Shown here: one piece after another, positions 1 to 14,125 of the stretch
Layout: each line of letters opens with the position of its first letter
How positions within the stretch are numbered: position 1 is the stretch's first letter
Origin: Phalacrocorax aristotelis
Taxonomy: Eukaryota; Chordata; Aves; Suliformes; Phalacrocoracidae
Assembly (NCBI RefSeq): GCF_949628215.1
Contig: NC_134280.1
Coordinates: 1,436,501 to 1,500,500, forward strand
Reading direction: 5' to 3'
Length of the DNA stretch: 64,000 nt
The notes under the pieces: model-generated
The model's database searches: none
What the model saw: only the letters and a program-made list of their open reading frames with translations
What the model was told of the DNA's origin: nothing
Translations under genes and position numbers: made by a program

Positions 1-2504
1 GCGCCCTACTGCATGGGTCTGCTATGGTTTTTTATTTCATTCCCTTTAAAATTGTCTTAAATACACAGCTGCTTTAGAAGTAGAGATAACTTTAGGGTGA
101 CACTTTTGTAAATCTCTCAATATAAACACTACGAAAAAATGGAATGATTTAAAAAAAATAAAATATTTGCAATAAAACTGCAAGAGAAGCAGTAATTTTC
201 CCATGGCCCCTGCCATGGTGGTGGCTCGTTTGATGAATGTCAGCTCAGATCTCCGTGGGGGAGGCGGGGTGTAATTACGTCCCTGCAGGATGCAAGAGAT
301 GAGCAGATTTGGGCTGGTGGGATGAAAAGGCACCTGCCCACCGTGGCCCCTGCTGCGGGAGGAGCTGTGCTCACGGCTCCGTGTTAGCGTGGAAAGCCTG
401 GAAAGCCAAAATCTGAACAATAGATCTCCAAAATAGACTATTTTGAAGTATTTAAAGACAGGTTCCACTTCCTAGTAGCACACTGTATCATCTTTGTTAA
501 TTATACTATTATTTCCACGAACAATTTGTGTTCCCACTGGAGAAACATTGTTAAGACTTCGAATAATACTGTCTGGTCTTCATACTTCCCAAAATCTTAT
601 TATGGTTTTAACTTGACCTCAGATAATCTCTGGTTAGTTTACGTTGGGTGTGTACTGGGAAAACGGCTATAAGATGTATAATGAGAAAGATTACTTGCTT
701 GCTTCTCTCCCCAAATTAATCAAATCGTACATTGAGTGTTTAATTGCCCTGGTGCACAGCCGGGTCACAGCCCATGCGCTGTGGATGGAGTCTCTGCTGT
801 CCAAAGCTGCTTGTTTTGGAGTTAATTTAACGCTCATAAAGCGAGCGGTGAGCGTGGCGGGCCAGCGCCGGGCTCCTGCCCCGTGCCAGCTCCGAGCGGC
901 TCGGGGGTTCGGCCACCCTCTGGTCCCCCAGCCCCAGGGATGCTGCCAGGGTTCAGCACAGCAGAGCTGGAAAAGGCTCGCAGGGAATTCATCCGACCTC
1001 TCCTGTGTGCTTGTAACATAGCCTTGTTTTCTCCCCTTCGTTAGGAAACGTTGCCTGCCTCTGGAAACGTATGCACTTTTTATGTAAAAAGTGGAAGTAA
1101 CAATAAACTTCAGCAGGCTGACATTTTTGGAATAAATTGTCTATTTCTAGGCAGTTTTCAGCACGCTTTCACCTTCCACGAGAGCCTTTTTGTGGCGGGC
1201 CATCTGCGTGCGCACGTACCCGAGCGCTCTCCCGCACGCACGCAGCCCGGGGTCTGGGCACGGGCTTCTGCAAAGCGGCCTTTCAGTCACCACAAACAAG
1301 AAAGGAGGTTTCTGTGTCTCTGCTTTTTCCTGCTCTCCTTCCTCTTCAGATTTTTTTTTGGCAGCAAAATAAAACCCAAGAAAAGGTACCTCAAAAATCT
1401 CATTTAATCTAGTGTTTTAAAGTAGGAGTTGGTAAAGGCGTTATTGCTGCTCTCAGGATGTGTTTCATAAAATCTGTTGCACCTCGTATTCCCTCTGGAC
1501 CACTGTGGTACTCGTTTGGCAAATTCTTGAGCTAAGATTTAAGGGTGATTTTTATAAGTCTCTGTTAACCGCGGTGTTTCCGCAGGGCGTTGGCAGCCAA
1601 GCCCCTCGAGCGGCAGCTTCTGGAGCTCTCATTAACGGGTAGCAGAGATGAATTTTTTTTCTCTGCCTACAGGATGAAAGAAAAATCTTTTCTCTAAAAA
1701 TATAAAAACCCAACAGCAAATAAATAAAATTCTGGACTGATATTTTTAACTGAGAAATAGCCACAGGAGGTTACAGCCTGCCACTCCCACAGCCGTTTTC
1801 GCTCAGCAGAATAACCCCCGCGCTTTGGAGCGGTGAAACTTTAGCAGTGCTTGCCCTTGTGTTGCATCTTGAATAAGGTAATACCTGGTTGTATGAGAGT
1901 AATATAGTGTATAATGTGGAATTACACCTAGCTTTGTAGGTTAAGGGGGAAAAAAATATTTCCCACAGAAAAACACAATTCTACCATTTTCCATAAGAGT
2001 TCAAGGCTTCGGATGGTTTGAAGCAAATATAAACCTATTTGGTGTCTCGCTTTTCTGCCTTTCAAATGCAAAAATGTTGATTAAACCAAATTCCACCTGC
2101 GTCAGTGCTCGGAAGGGTTTAAGCCATGGGCAGCTCATGAATTCTGCCGCCCTTAATCTCTGCACGTCCCTAATGCTGACAGTGTCTCTAAGTTTCTTCA
2201 TAAATGTGAGTTATTTTTTCATCACTGCCCAGCGCCAGCCTAGGAGGGGCGTCTGGGCATTTGTCGCTTCTCCCCCATGGGTTTCAGCTGGAAAAAAAGC
2301 GCCACCCGATGTGATGTTGCTTTGTGTTGGGAGCCAACCATTCCTTAAGCTGGGTGAACTTGAAGGCAAGAAAGAATTCCGGGACGGGGGGTGCCCGGGA
2401 GGTGGGGGCAGCGGAAGGGGGCTGCAGGCTCCGAGCCCGCTGAGCTGACCGTTAGTGCAAGGCTTTCGCCTCGGGTGTTTCTCCGGTGATGGAAAGAGCT
2501 ATTC

Positions 2505-2980
2505 CCGGCCCCCAGCAATAGTCCTATTGCCGAACTGAACTTGACATTTGGTCTGACAAAGCCTAGCGATTAGGGGCCTTGTTTGGGAGAGCTGGCCCCT
2601 TTCGGATGCCTCTAATTGCACCGGGGAAGCAATTGTGATGACCGAAATATCTCTTCCCCCGTCCGAGAATACTGCTGGGCGTCGCTCTCCGAAGTGACTC
2701 ATCTCGGCACGGTAAGAATAGTTTTTTGATGTTTTTCTATTTTCAGTTGCCAACGCTGACGTAACTTTCGTAGAAATGTGTTATTAAGAATTACCAAATG
2801 TAAGGATCTTTTCCGCAGAAAATGCAAATACCTGGATCCTTCCTGGAGGGAAGATTATCTGCTAAAAACTTTCCTTTGGTCTTTGAGCTGACTGGAGAGA
2901 AGGCGTGAGCTTACGTGTGCTCCCCTCTTAAATTTATTTTCTGACTCTCTAAAGTTTACGGAATTATTTGCATTATACTA
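2505..2980. promoter_or_regulatory. Candidate conserved non-coding element with two octamer sites
   Basis: Unique, non-repetitive sequence with balanced composition around CCTCTAATTGCACCGG. Perfect POU-octamer words lie at 2822-2829 (ATGCAAAT) and 2966-2973 (ATTTGCAT, opposite orientation). Regulatory role is inferred from character only. Confidence -1.
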
Positions 2981-5900
2981 CTATTTTCTATATGAAAAGA
3001 ATACTGCAAATACTGCAGATGGGGGCGAGTGGAGCCCAGCCCAGTATAATAGGCAATGCTGTAGCACCCCCACTTTGCTCTTGGCGGGCATTTAGTCTCG
3101 TGATGCCCAGGGAGCCTGGGGGCTGCGGGGTGCCAGCGCTTTCTGCCCCTGAGCCGGGAAATGCCTGCGCCAGCGGGCTGGCTCCTGGCAGCCAGGCCCC
3201 GACGGGTGATCGTACCTTTGCTTCCCCACTCCCCCCGCCGCCTCACGGCGTGCCCTTCGGCAAAGGGCTGTTGCTAAAAACCGCGTTGCTGGGTGCTGAG
3301 CGGCTCTGGGGGGGTGGGGGCGGGCAGCCCAGGGGCCGCCGGGCGTCGGGACCCCCCGCGGGAGATGCTGCCGCACCAGCTGGTGGCGACCAGCAATAGG
3401 GGGTGGAAGCAGAGCCGCCCATGTGCTTTCAAGAGACGTTTGCGAACGGGAGCGTGGTGCGGGGCACAGAGGGAGCGCGCAGCGTTCCTGTCCGGCCAGG
3501 CGCTGCTGGAAGCTACCCCAGCATCATTTTGAAGGACAATTGTGTTTTGAGTTTCTTGAGCTTATTTAATGTTGTTCCTGAACTGGTTTGGGTGCGTTGG
3601 CTTTATTTGGTCCCTGCTCTTCAGGTTTTGCATCCGACTCCGGCCGCAGAAAGCCCCACGGGAGCCAACAGCCACCGAAACGGCACCAACGCCTGCTGTG
3701 GCACAGCCGCGCTCGCTCACGGGAACGGCTGGGAAGCGGAGCCGGGCCCTGGGGAAAATCTGGCTTTGAATTTCTGTTCCTTCCTTTGCCGTGGGGCTGT
3801 GCTTAGTGTTTGAGAGTTATCCCGTGGATTTGAGTGAGTTATTTGCTTTTGAGCGTAAGAATAAGGATTTTTTTTTTTTAATTACAATTTTTATGGAAAA
3901 CATCATCAGCAACTTTATTTTCTTATCGCAAAACGTTGACCAAATGATTCTGTTGAATGAGATGGGGAATCCTGAGACTTAGCACAGGTAGTGAATCTTT
4001 GCATATACAAAGGAGGTAAGATTTAGCTCTAGTGTTTTGCTACCAAAACATGCAAAGCCAAAGTGGTCGTGCAGCTGCTTGCAATGAGACTTGGAGCCTT
4101 TCTTCAGAGTTTGAAAGCTGCTCTCAAGGCATCTGAGCCCTCTCCCGCAGGCCGTGTGAACTTCCAGGGAGTTTGCAGTACATCCGCCCCTCCCAGCACA
4201 TCCACCCTGTCAGTTTTTGTTTGGTGGTGGCTGCATTCATATTTCACCCGTTTTCACCTTCTGAACATTTGTTTCTTTAGGGTTATGAAGTGTTTATGTT
4301 CTCACAGGAGGGATTTTGACCACCTGTTGCTGATCCTGAATTTGATGCAGAAATACCCTTATGCAAAACAAAGCCCCCAGGAAAATAAAGTAGCAATTCT
4401 CAGAATTCTTCAGATTGGTGTAATGTAGCATGTAGATCAGGAACAGCACTTCTAAAGGAAAACAAATATGATAATTAAAGAGTAAGGATTACATATTTTA
4501 GTTCTGCAAATATAATTGCAATGATAATGAAAATAATAAAATTAAGAAATTGTTCCTAATCCTGAGGTCCTCAGAAATTCAGCTACAAAACTTTGCGCTG
4601 TGGCAGGCGCAGTTCGACGTTAGCAGGTAACCCCAGCTAAGCCCAGCAAAGCTTGCTTTCCACCTACGTTGATTTATTTTTCGAGGTGAGGCACGTAGCC
4701 ATCTCGTCTGCGCCCGTGTCTCCCTGGGCCCTTGCAGTGCGATGCCCTGAGCATCGCAGAGGGAGAAGCACCTGGTAACGCACCTCTGTAACGAGTTCGT
4801 CACGTCTCCCTTCACTGAATGGAAGGGAATGGGCAGGGGGAAGCAATGGGGTGTCACTGCAGCCCTTGTATTTCTTAAGGTAAATATGTTTAAAAAAGAA
4901 AAACCCCATGATGGTTCTTCCTGTCCCATTGGAAATGGTGTGCTGGGGCTGTCCGCGCTGGGAGGCGAGGGCTGGAGGGGGCTGCTACCCCCTGCCCACC
5001 CCGAGCCGAGCCGCGGGGCTGTGCCCGGTCCCCACCGAGGTGATGTCCCAGCATGGTGAGTCAAACCGGTGGGCGAAGCCAACCGTGTGGGAAATGCATA
5101 GCGGCAGATCCCAAATCTGTGTTACATTTCCACGTAAAGAGTAAACGCAATTTCATCTTTACTCGCATTTTTTACTTTTTTTTATATTTCCACAGCCAAC
5201 GTGCAGAAGTATTTTAATAAAAGTGTCAGGAGGGAGATGTGAGGGTTTGGTGGCTGCTTTCAGACCTTGGAGTATTCTGCACTTGCTGGGGCTGCTCCCA
5301 GGCTCCAGACCAGTAGGAAAGAGGGTGATATTCCCACTACCCTCGGAAGCTGTACTGGGTTGGGGCGGGCTGAACTGTAGGGTTTTGCCACTTGGTGCGC
5401 AACCCCCACTGGTGTCCCCTCTCCTTATACCCGCCCAGGAAACCGGGGGGCATGTTCGGTGAGGGGGGCATGGAGGCGTTTGGGGAGCACACCTGCACGG
5501 CCCTTATCCTTCGGTCTGTCCTCACCCCGTGTGCCTCGGGCAGTGGGTGGCAAGAGGAAAGTCCCGCTGAAACCACTTAGCATTTACTTAATCCCCTTAC
5601 CTCTTTCACTGCTGATGGGGTTATCCAAAAGATTAGGTTAACAAAGGTATTGATCGAAGTGACAAAGACTCTGCCTTTTGTCCTCTGAGCATCACGAAAA
5701 GTGCAAAGCGCCTGGAATGGGAAAAGCTCTGAAATGGTTATTTAGGGGAGTCTGTCTGTCTAGCCTAAACTCTGGAATAAAGACTTCGGGCTGCCGGAAG
5801 GCTGAGTTTTGAGGCGACGGGCTGGGTTAAGAGCTCTGTCTCCGGCCCCTGGGGGGTGGGCAGTGAGCCCGGGGTCCCGTGCAGCCCCCAGGAGCTCCGC

Positions 5901-6149
5901 GCTGGAGGGGGCAGGACCGGGGCGCGCCGGGCGCTGCACAGAGCTCCGGCAGGCATCGCTCCAGCGAGAAAACGGAAAACTAAGTAGAGTTTGTTGCATA
6001 AAAACTTCTCGTGACTGGCCATGAGGAAACTCAGGTGTGCTAAGTGCAGGTGGGGTGTGTGGAGAAACCACCCTAAAACCAGAAAGGCACTCTGCGTTGA
6101 CTGTTAGCTGTAAGAAAACATATCTTCGGGCTGTTGCGGATGGCTTGAT

Positions 6150-6360
6150 CCAGTGTGCCCACTATCCCCGTAACTCGAGAGCTCAATGGAGTATTTCGGT
6201 GTTCTTTCTCTTCCTAATAGATGAGTTGATGGTGTATCTGTATTTTAAGTGTTATTCTGACACCCATTCCCCTTATCCAGGATCTAAAGACTATAGGAGT
6301 GATAATTGCTGTCATTCGTTAGTGAATGGAGTGATTTCCCTAGGGAAAAGTAAGTAGGCT
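6150..6360. promoter_or_regulatory. Candidate conserved non-coding element
   Basis: AT-balanced unique sequence, free of CpG clusters and repeats, including GATGAGTTGATGGTGTATCT and GTGATAATTGCTGTCATTCG. A 106-codon open frame crosses it but is not recognisable. Weak call. Confidence -1.
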
Positions 6361-8339
6361 GCGCTGCTTCGGTTGCGAAAACGACAGAAAAGACACCTGA
6401 AATGAATGAGCAGGAAATACAAAATGGTCAGTGTCACACAGAAGATAATAATAAGAGAAATAAGAGTCACAAAATTCATATGAAGCCCAAGAGAAGATGC
6501 AGAGGAAGACTATGTCCTTTCATCCCCTGTAAGGGAATTGCAAAACTCATTGCCCCAGCAAATCTGTTCGAAAGCCAAGTTTTATAAACGATTTAAAATA
6601 AATGAATAAAAAGCAGACAAACTGAGGCTGCTCGGCCTCGGTATTTGAGCTCCTGGGACGGCAGTAGGAAAGCAAGAGGGTGAATATTTGGGGAGGGCTG
6701 ATGGAAAGCAAACCTTTAGTTGACTTTATGTACAGATGGGGACAAAAACTGTGACATTTCACTTGATTCTAGCTTTTCATTTACTTTCTCAAAGGCCAAA
6801 CTTGGCATGGAAATATGTTCCGCGGTGTTGGAACAGCCTTCAGCAAAGGCAAATAACTAACCTGTAAATAGAGTGTGGATAAACTCCCTGGGACGACACA
6901 GTGTGGTTGGTGCCGCTTGAACTGGTACTGGAGACCTAGAGGGGACCTTGGGGAACCCTCTGCCGTGGCTAATAGCATTTTTGGGGAAAAAAACATGCAT
7001 ATCTGTTGAAGCTGTGATTGAGAGCAGTATAGACTACCACTTTAAATCTTATTTTCACTGGTGCCAATAAACTAATAATCATTTTTCTTCTTTATTTCCT
7101 GGGCTTATAATTATTAGTTAAGGAAATCTCAACTGTTGACAAAAAAAGATCAAAACGTTGTATTAATACATACATGGCCCAGCAAAAATGCAAAATGTGA
7201 GCATTGGGGCCATCCAAGGAGATATACTGAGCTATCTGTGCAAGATCTTGGGGATATAGCATCATACATGGATCTCCTACGTTTTACTTCACTAGCAAGC
7301 CTGAGCAACTTCAATCCATGGCCTGTATCTTGAATGAGAGGTATTATTGCTGATAACGCCAGCATTTTAAGAGTTGCTCTTTTTTTGTCCTGCCCCAGCA
7401 CTGTGTGTCTTCATGCAGGTGGTCTCTTCCCGCTTGTCGCCCCGAAGGTGGTGTGGTGGTGGTGGTCCCCAGAGCCTCTGGCTGCCCCAAGGGTTGCCCG
7501 CTGCGATGACCTGGGAGCTGCTGCACGGCTGCAGAAGGCAGAGGAGCGCTTTGTTTTTGCTAAATATTTCGACTGTGCAAACTTGACCATTTATTTTTAC
7601 ACCAGTGTCCCAGCCCTGCCTTGTTTGACTCTGCAGCGCTCAGGTCTGCCACAGTGATGGGCCAGAGGGAGCAGAAACCCCTGCTAGATAAACATCTAGC
7701 CGGCTCCCTAGCTGGCATTTGGGCTAGGTGCTACGAAGAGCAGCTTTCCAGACAATAATCTGGAATCTAGTGAAATGTGCAAATACAGGAATTGCACCTC
7801 ATGCAAAATATGCCCCTTTTTAAACGAGCACAATTCGCTGCAGCACTTCACGTTAATGGAACACTAAACACTGTCCTTTTTAAGCAAGGTTGTTTCTATG
7901 GCAACTGGACACGGTTGCTGGGACCAGGCATGTCTCTGCTCAGTGCACTGATGGTGGGAATTCGACTACTGAAATGGGAAGACGTACAGGTGTGTTGCAG
8001 CCTTTTCTCTTACATGACCTGCCTTTTGCTCAAGAGAGAATTGCACGAGTTTTGGAAGTAAAAACTTGCAGTCCCATCACGGGCCGATTAGTCGTGTGTT
8101 TGAGGTCTCTATGGCACCTTGCCATGATCCATCCCTTCCTCCTGGTGCCAGAAAGCCCCAGTCCCTCCAGCTGGAGACCTCAACCCCTTTGGCCATCGCT
8201 GGCCTTCAAAATGCCCTAAAGCTCATTTAAACAAAGTAAGGCCAAAACGCTCGCGGTACCCCAGTGTGTTCCCTTCTGGCTGCTGTGCAGTTTGGCTTTT
8301 TTTGACAAATCTGAGCAGTTCAAAATAGCTTGAAAATGT

Positions 8340-8560
8340 CCATAGACTGCCGGTGACAGCACCAGACTTGGAGCTGGTGGTTCTCATTCAAAAGGGGAAA
8401 GCAGAAATGCTTATTAAATGGCAAGGTCCTGGTGAGCAGACTGAATTAATTAGTGAGTGCGGTATCCATCATGGGCAGTCAGTACCAAACTGTATCACTT
8501 TATTGTCTATTACAGAAAGAGCATTTAATGAGGTTTTGGGGGTGTAACGCTGCCACAATG
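8340..8560. promoter_or_regulatory. Candidate conserved non-coding element
   Basis: Repeat-free segment with AATTAATTAGTGAG (homeodomain-type core), TTATTGTCTATTACAG and AGCATTTAATGAGG. It has the texture of deeply conserved enhancer DNA. Conservation cannot be measured here. Confidence -1.
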
Positions 8561-11500
8561 GCACCAACTGCTGGCTGGAGTGCATTGTGCCTCTTTGTCA
8601 CCTTTTTAACAATAATGATACAAAATACGTATACAGCAACTCTTCCTTCTAAAAACTTGGCAACAGAAAAAAAATCCTTCCTTGCTTTCCGTAGCTTTTG
8701 AAATATACTTTAATCAGGATTACTGAAGTACTGCGTATAAAATACAGCACACCCGTAACAAGAAAATATAGATGTGGAGTGATGCTTTGATAAATCACTG
8801 CTCCCCTTTCTCAAAGGGCTGAAAAATATGCAGGGTGTGTAACTATAACTGGTTTTCCTTACAGTGGATATTTTATGGTCTTGAAACAGAATGTAAATTA
8901 CCTGCGAATATCTAGTGAGCCTCAGCCCCTGATCTGAAAAAAAAACCCAAAACCCAGGGTGAATAAATCTTTCCCAAATAGCACAATTTAAGTGCCTCCT
9001 GTAGTAGGGAGCTTTCACACAGCTGGCCAAGTTCAACGTGTGTCATATAGACCTCATATATGAGCTACAGGTCATCTAGACCTCAGCTTCTGTGCCAGGT
9101 TTTTAGCTCAAATTATTCGTGCTAACTGCAGTGTGGCTTGGTCACCAAAGGTAGAGCTTGTCTTTGGGTGTTTTTTTCCTCAATGCCAGATAGAAAGGGG
9201 TTTTGGGTGGTTTGGGTATTTTGATTTTTTTGGGGGGGTGTAAATGCATTTCCATTAGTGGTCACAGCGCTACTCTCCAGTTAAATTAAACCTACTCCAT
9301 CCCTCGGCCATAGTAACAGTGAAGCTGGTCCTTGATGGCCCTGTGGGACAAGAGGAGCAGCAGGAGGGGGTATGTGAGCCGTTAGGTCATGCAACCTCTT
9401 TACAAACAGTTATTTGCTAACTAGACTCATCTGTAAACCCCCAAAATCTCAGTGGATTACCACTATCCAGCATATTTAATGTTGCCTGTTGTCCTGATGC
9501 TTTGTCCTTTCTTCCTCTTTTACTGAATCAAGACAGACCTGTCTCTATAGAAACAGGTTCTGGGGTTTTCCACAGTCATTTCTTAAGTGTTTAATTTAAC
9601 AAATGTTCTGAAATTTAAAGGCAGGGGGAAGATATCATGAGGAATAGGGAATGATCGGTTATGAAGACCTCAAATCTATGAATTAAGGGAACGTTTTACC
9701 CTAATGGAGGGGGGAAAGGGGAAGAAAAATTACAGTGGGTTATATATATTTCATCAACGTTTTAATATACATGAAAGAATGGAATTATTTAAATGACTTT
9801 TCAGCCAACAGTGGCCATCTCAAATAACCACAGGTTAATGGAAAATAAATACAATTTAAAAAAAAAAAAATCCATCAGTGACTGATACATCTCCCTGCTG
9901 TCGGTGTTTTCCCCTCTCTGAAGACAATAGCTCGATGTTTCTTTGGTTAAATCCTCTGCTCTGTTTATTATACCCGGTGTTGTCTGGAGCACTGTCAGAC
10001 CTCCTGCTCAATTCCCAGCAAGCGCTGTAGATTCCCATACAGACTTTGCTTCCACCGCGGGGGGAGGGCATGCCAAAGACTTATTTTCCTTGGGAAACTG
10101 AACTAATCCAGCCTGGCTGTTGGGTGAGCCTTGCAGCATCTCCCTCTCTGCAAAGGGAGGCTGGAGGGGAACATCCACGATGGCTGGGGACCCGAGGGTC
10201 TCCATCCCAGCGGGGCTGTCCCGGCCGCTCTCACCATCCCCAGCACAGCAGCAGCCGTGATTCCTTGTAGCAATCGTGTCTCCCTGGAAAATACTTGACT
10301 AACACCTCTTTTGTTCTTCCTCTGTGAGCAGATACCATATAAATATACATTTCTTTGGTTTAAGTTCCTAGGAAATTATTCAAAAGGGTGAGTTGACTAT
10401 GTCTTGGGTTAGATTTATCTCCTTTTTTTAGGGCATACTTTTAGCAAGTAATAGAAATTCTAATAAATGCTTGTACAGTCTATACTTTCAAAATACCCTG
10501 GAAAAATAAATTAACGCACTATTCTAGCTATGACATTAGCAGGTGCTGTGTGGGCAGCTGTTTTACAGAAACAGTAGCGATCTCTTTAATAGCATGAGGA
10601 AAAGTGAAATAAAAATACATAATTTTTACTGCTGCAAATGACTAATTTTTAAAAAAAATCTTTATATGCTGCTTTGTGTTCTGCAGAAAGCAAGGTCTTG
10701 CCAGAAGACTTTGTTATTGCCAAGAATGTCTAACATAAACCAGGTGGTAAATCTTTAAAGCACTCATACAAAGTTCACTCTAGAAAGTAATTTCACCTTA
10801 AAGTTGCACTGTGAGGTCTGTTTTATTTGGAGGAATGCAAGTGCCTTGTTCTCGCTGGGTTCTTCAGTTAGAAACAGCTCCTGCCTAAAATACCTCACGG
10901 GAGCAGAAAAGAAATAGAAATTGATGTTTGTCTTTAGTTTGGGCTCTACCGGGCTCTGTGAGGAGCTGGTGCCGCCTTTCACTCTTGTGCCACCACGCCG
11001 ATTTGATGAGTACACTGGGAAAATGAATATTTAAATTAGAAATTGGCGGGGGATGGGGACACCTAACCTGTTGCTTCTGAGTGTTCCTCTTAAAAGATTT
11101 CTAGAACAATCTAAAACCAACTCAGGAAAGAGCAAACCAAGGCACTCCAAAGCCTTCCCGACCCTGCAGGGCTCTGAACGGCACATACGCAGCAGTCTGA
11201 AAGTCCTTGGTCTGAGCTATTTCTCAAATTACTGTTGTTATTCCGGGGATGGGGGTTGATGAGGTGACCACCAAGGCCCCCTGTGGGAGGCTGAAGGCCC
11301 CTCTCGCGCCATCCCGCATCCCTGATCTGCCTGCCCGGCAAGCGCCAGCCCACGGAGCCGCGGTGCGGCCGGCGCCTCTGCCCGCCTTCGGCCGCTTCCC
11401 TCCCCCCTTCCTGAAAGCCGTAATTTCTCTCTGAGTAAGTGACCTCACAGAGCATATACTTTAAGGTTTGACACGAAATGTCTCCTCTTAGAGAATGTAT

Positions 11501-13799
11501 GCATCTTTTAGGGTAATCTACCAAGAGAAAATTACCTTTGCTATCAAACTTGCATCCGTATTTTAGTCCTGAAACTACCCAGCTCATGGCCATCGCGTCG
11601 CCTTGTTCTTGTCTGCAGAACGGAAGAGCCTTTCTCCTCCTGTGAGCAATTTGCCTTCCCTTAGATGAGATCTGGGAGGCTTTCATAACAAAGCTGTTTT
11701 TTTTTCTAAGCTTAGCTTTTTTCCTAAGCTTTTTTTCTGGTAGCTTACTTCTGGCACCCCTTTAGATACATCGTCTTTTGCTATAAGCCAAAAAACCTGC
11801 AAAGTATTTCACTACACTTGCAAAAATCTATCTTGTTCTCTACTAATGAGTGCTATAATCCTGTTTTGCTTTGTAACCTCTTTGAGACTTGCTTAGACTT
11901 CATGGTGCAAACGTGCTGAGGCATAGGCTGTAATTGCTTCTGTCTGGTTTTGAACATGCCAGGGTTTTTAAACTCTGTATACTTTGTTCTTATGTTTTTA
12001 GCATCAAAGTAGTTGCTAATGGTTAATAGTCCCAGTTTTTCTCACTCGCTGGCAAGCTCCAGTGGATTTGACTCACCACCAGCACCACACTGGGGTTTCT
12101 GCAGTGCCCTGGGTTGAGCTGGCCTAATCTCCACCACAGCTCTAGCTCAGCAGCCCAGCAACAAGTCCTTAGTATAAAAGCCTCTTCCTTCTCGAATGGC
12201 TGAACCTGTGTGTAACAGGGGGAGGGTTAATTCATCAGTAATGGTGCCATCTACCAGCTCGTCGCTGCGCGTGACAGGATTGCATCGGCCAAATAGCACC
12301 CCTTCCCGAGAACACCCCTTCTCGATGGCTGGAGGCCCTCGCGTCCCGTTTGGACACCCCCAGGCTGGGAAGATTCCACCTCCGAAATGGATGTTGAAAG
12401 TCACCCAGATGTCCTCTCCTACCCTGCCTGGTGTCTGCAGAAATCTCCAGGGATGGCTCCTGCGCTGATTAGCTAACGGCTAGCCAGAAATCCGCGTCCA
12501 AACGAACACAGCATTAACCATCTTGGTTATTAGGGAACTCTAATTTATTTTACTACATGGTACAAATAGGGCTTTTTCATTTAAAAAAAAAAAAGGCATT
12601 TCCACAATGAACTGATTTTTTTTTTTTATTGGCTAATTGTTTTCTTGGCTGTCACATAAACCATCAACACCTCTTCAAATTTTTTTGTTCCCTGGAGGAT
12701 ACCTTGTTGCTCACATTTTTGTAATGGGCTTTTTGCACCTTATTACATGTGCTGGGACTTTGTTCACAGACCTTATAAAATTTCTCCAGGGATGACAGTG
12801 ATGATAATATGATTCAAGGATAACACAACATAGTCTGTTAAACTGTGTTCAGTTTCCTATGAAATGAAGAGACTGAGTTTTTCAAAGTAACTCCCAAAAG
12901 ACCAGTCTTTGGACCAAGGTCCTCCTCTGGACTTTCACGATGTGGCATCTCCTTCAAATGTTGGCAATTCCAGCTGAAATGACTCTGGGCGTTGTAAGCT
13001 GAGACAGCAGGACTTGGGTATTTTGCTTCCTTTTAAATACTTCAGTGCATTGCCATCTTCAGGGAATTAAAGATTTGCTTCTTCTGACATCCCAGTCTAT
13101 TTTGGGGAAGAAGCCGTTCTTCACTTGCCACTGCACTTTTATGCTCAGATTTATTTAAAAAAAACACTTAGATTTACCTTTATAAAGACTATACAAATGG
13201 AAGGTCTCTTCCTTGTATTTATAATGCATTTAAATGCAGGTTAGTATATGCAAAATGGCATAAATTCTGCCTTAGAGCAGATTCCTAAATAGCCATAACT
13301 TCAAGCTGGGATCTTAATTGCGAGCATGTAATTCTGGTGGCTCAGAGGTCATACGCCAGCTGTCAGACGGTGCTGTCTGCCCGCAGAGGTCATCAAGGGA
13401 AATGCTGGGAGAGTTGCAGGCGGTCAGTTTTATACTCTAATTACTGTTCTCTCTGCTGGTTTTCCCTATAACCCTTACGATGGCTGTTGCTTCCATTGAC
13501 TGTGCGTCCCGCAGGTTTTCTGTATCCTCTGTTTCAAGCAGAACTTCAATAGAAGCTTCCAAGACTGCCGTAGCCAGAGCTACACTAGTCTCCTCTTCTG
13601 GCGTGATAGCCTAACGATCCAAATGCGATCAGCTCCTTGTAGTAAAAGGAAGATTTTCTTTCCTTTTCTTCTTAAAAGTAAAGTTTTTTCCAAGCCGTAC
13701 AGTGGTAGAGAAACTCTCATCCAAGCAATTTCACCTGTTTGCTACATCTAGAATTTAACAGCAGCTTGAGACGTGAATGACGTTCTCTCTACATCTCTC

Positions 13800-14125
13800 A
13801 TGGACGTCAGAGCTTTCCTTTCTAAATTCAATTTTCAAGCATGCATTTTAAAAGAAAGCACTCAATTTTTGTTTGAAACCTGCAGGCTCCATTAGAATTT
13901 TCAAAATAACGTTGCCTTCCCTGAAGGAAACAAATTTTGTTTGTATGCCTCTAATAGAGCTTGAAATGACAAGTGAATAGGCTTTGCCCTCATATACATT
14001 AGCACCTTTTAATATTCCAGACATTACCATATAATAGCTTCATAAAATGCTTTCAGTTAGCTATAATTTGTGCAACTGGAGCAGGCAGAGTAGATGCAAA
14101 TGACCAATAAACCAGAAGATTTAAG
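13800..14125. promoter_or_regulatory. Candidate conserved non-coding element with octamer and CCAAT
   Basis: Unique AT-rich segment in the most frame-poor part of the window. It ends with a perfect octamer ATGCAAAT at 14094-14101 followed two bases later by CCAAT (14104-14108). Regulatory role inferred. Confidence -1.

Noticed and set aside
11111..11686. 191-codon minus-strand frame
   Set aside because: Product is unrecognisable and low-complexity in part; it overlaps frames on the other strand in a GC-rich pocket.
12173..12180. TATAAAAG box with a following pyrimidine-rich start-like region
   Set aside because: An isolated TATA word with no recognisable exon, LTR or coding sequence downstream; chance occurrence is likely.
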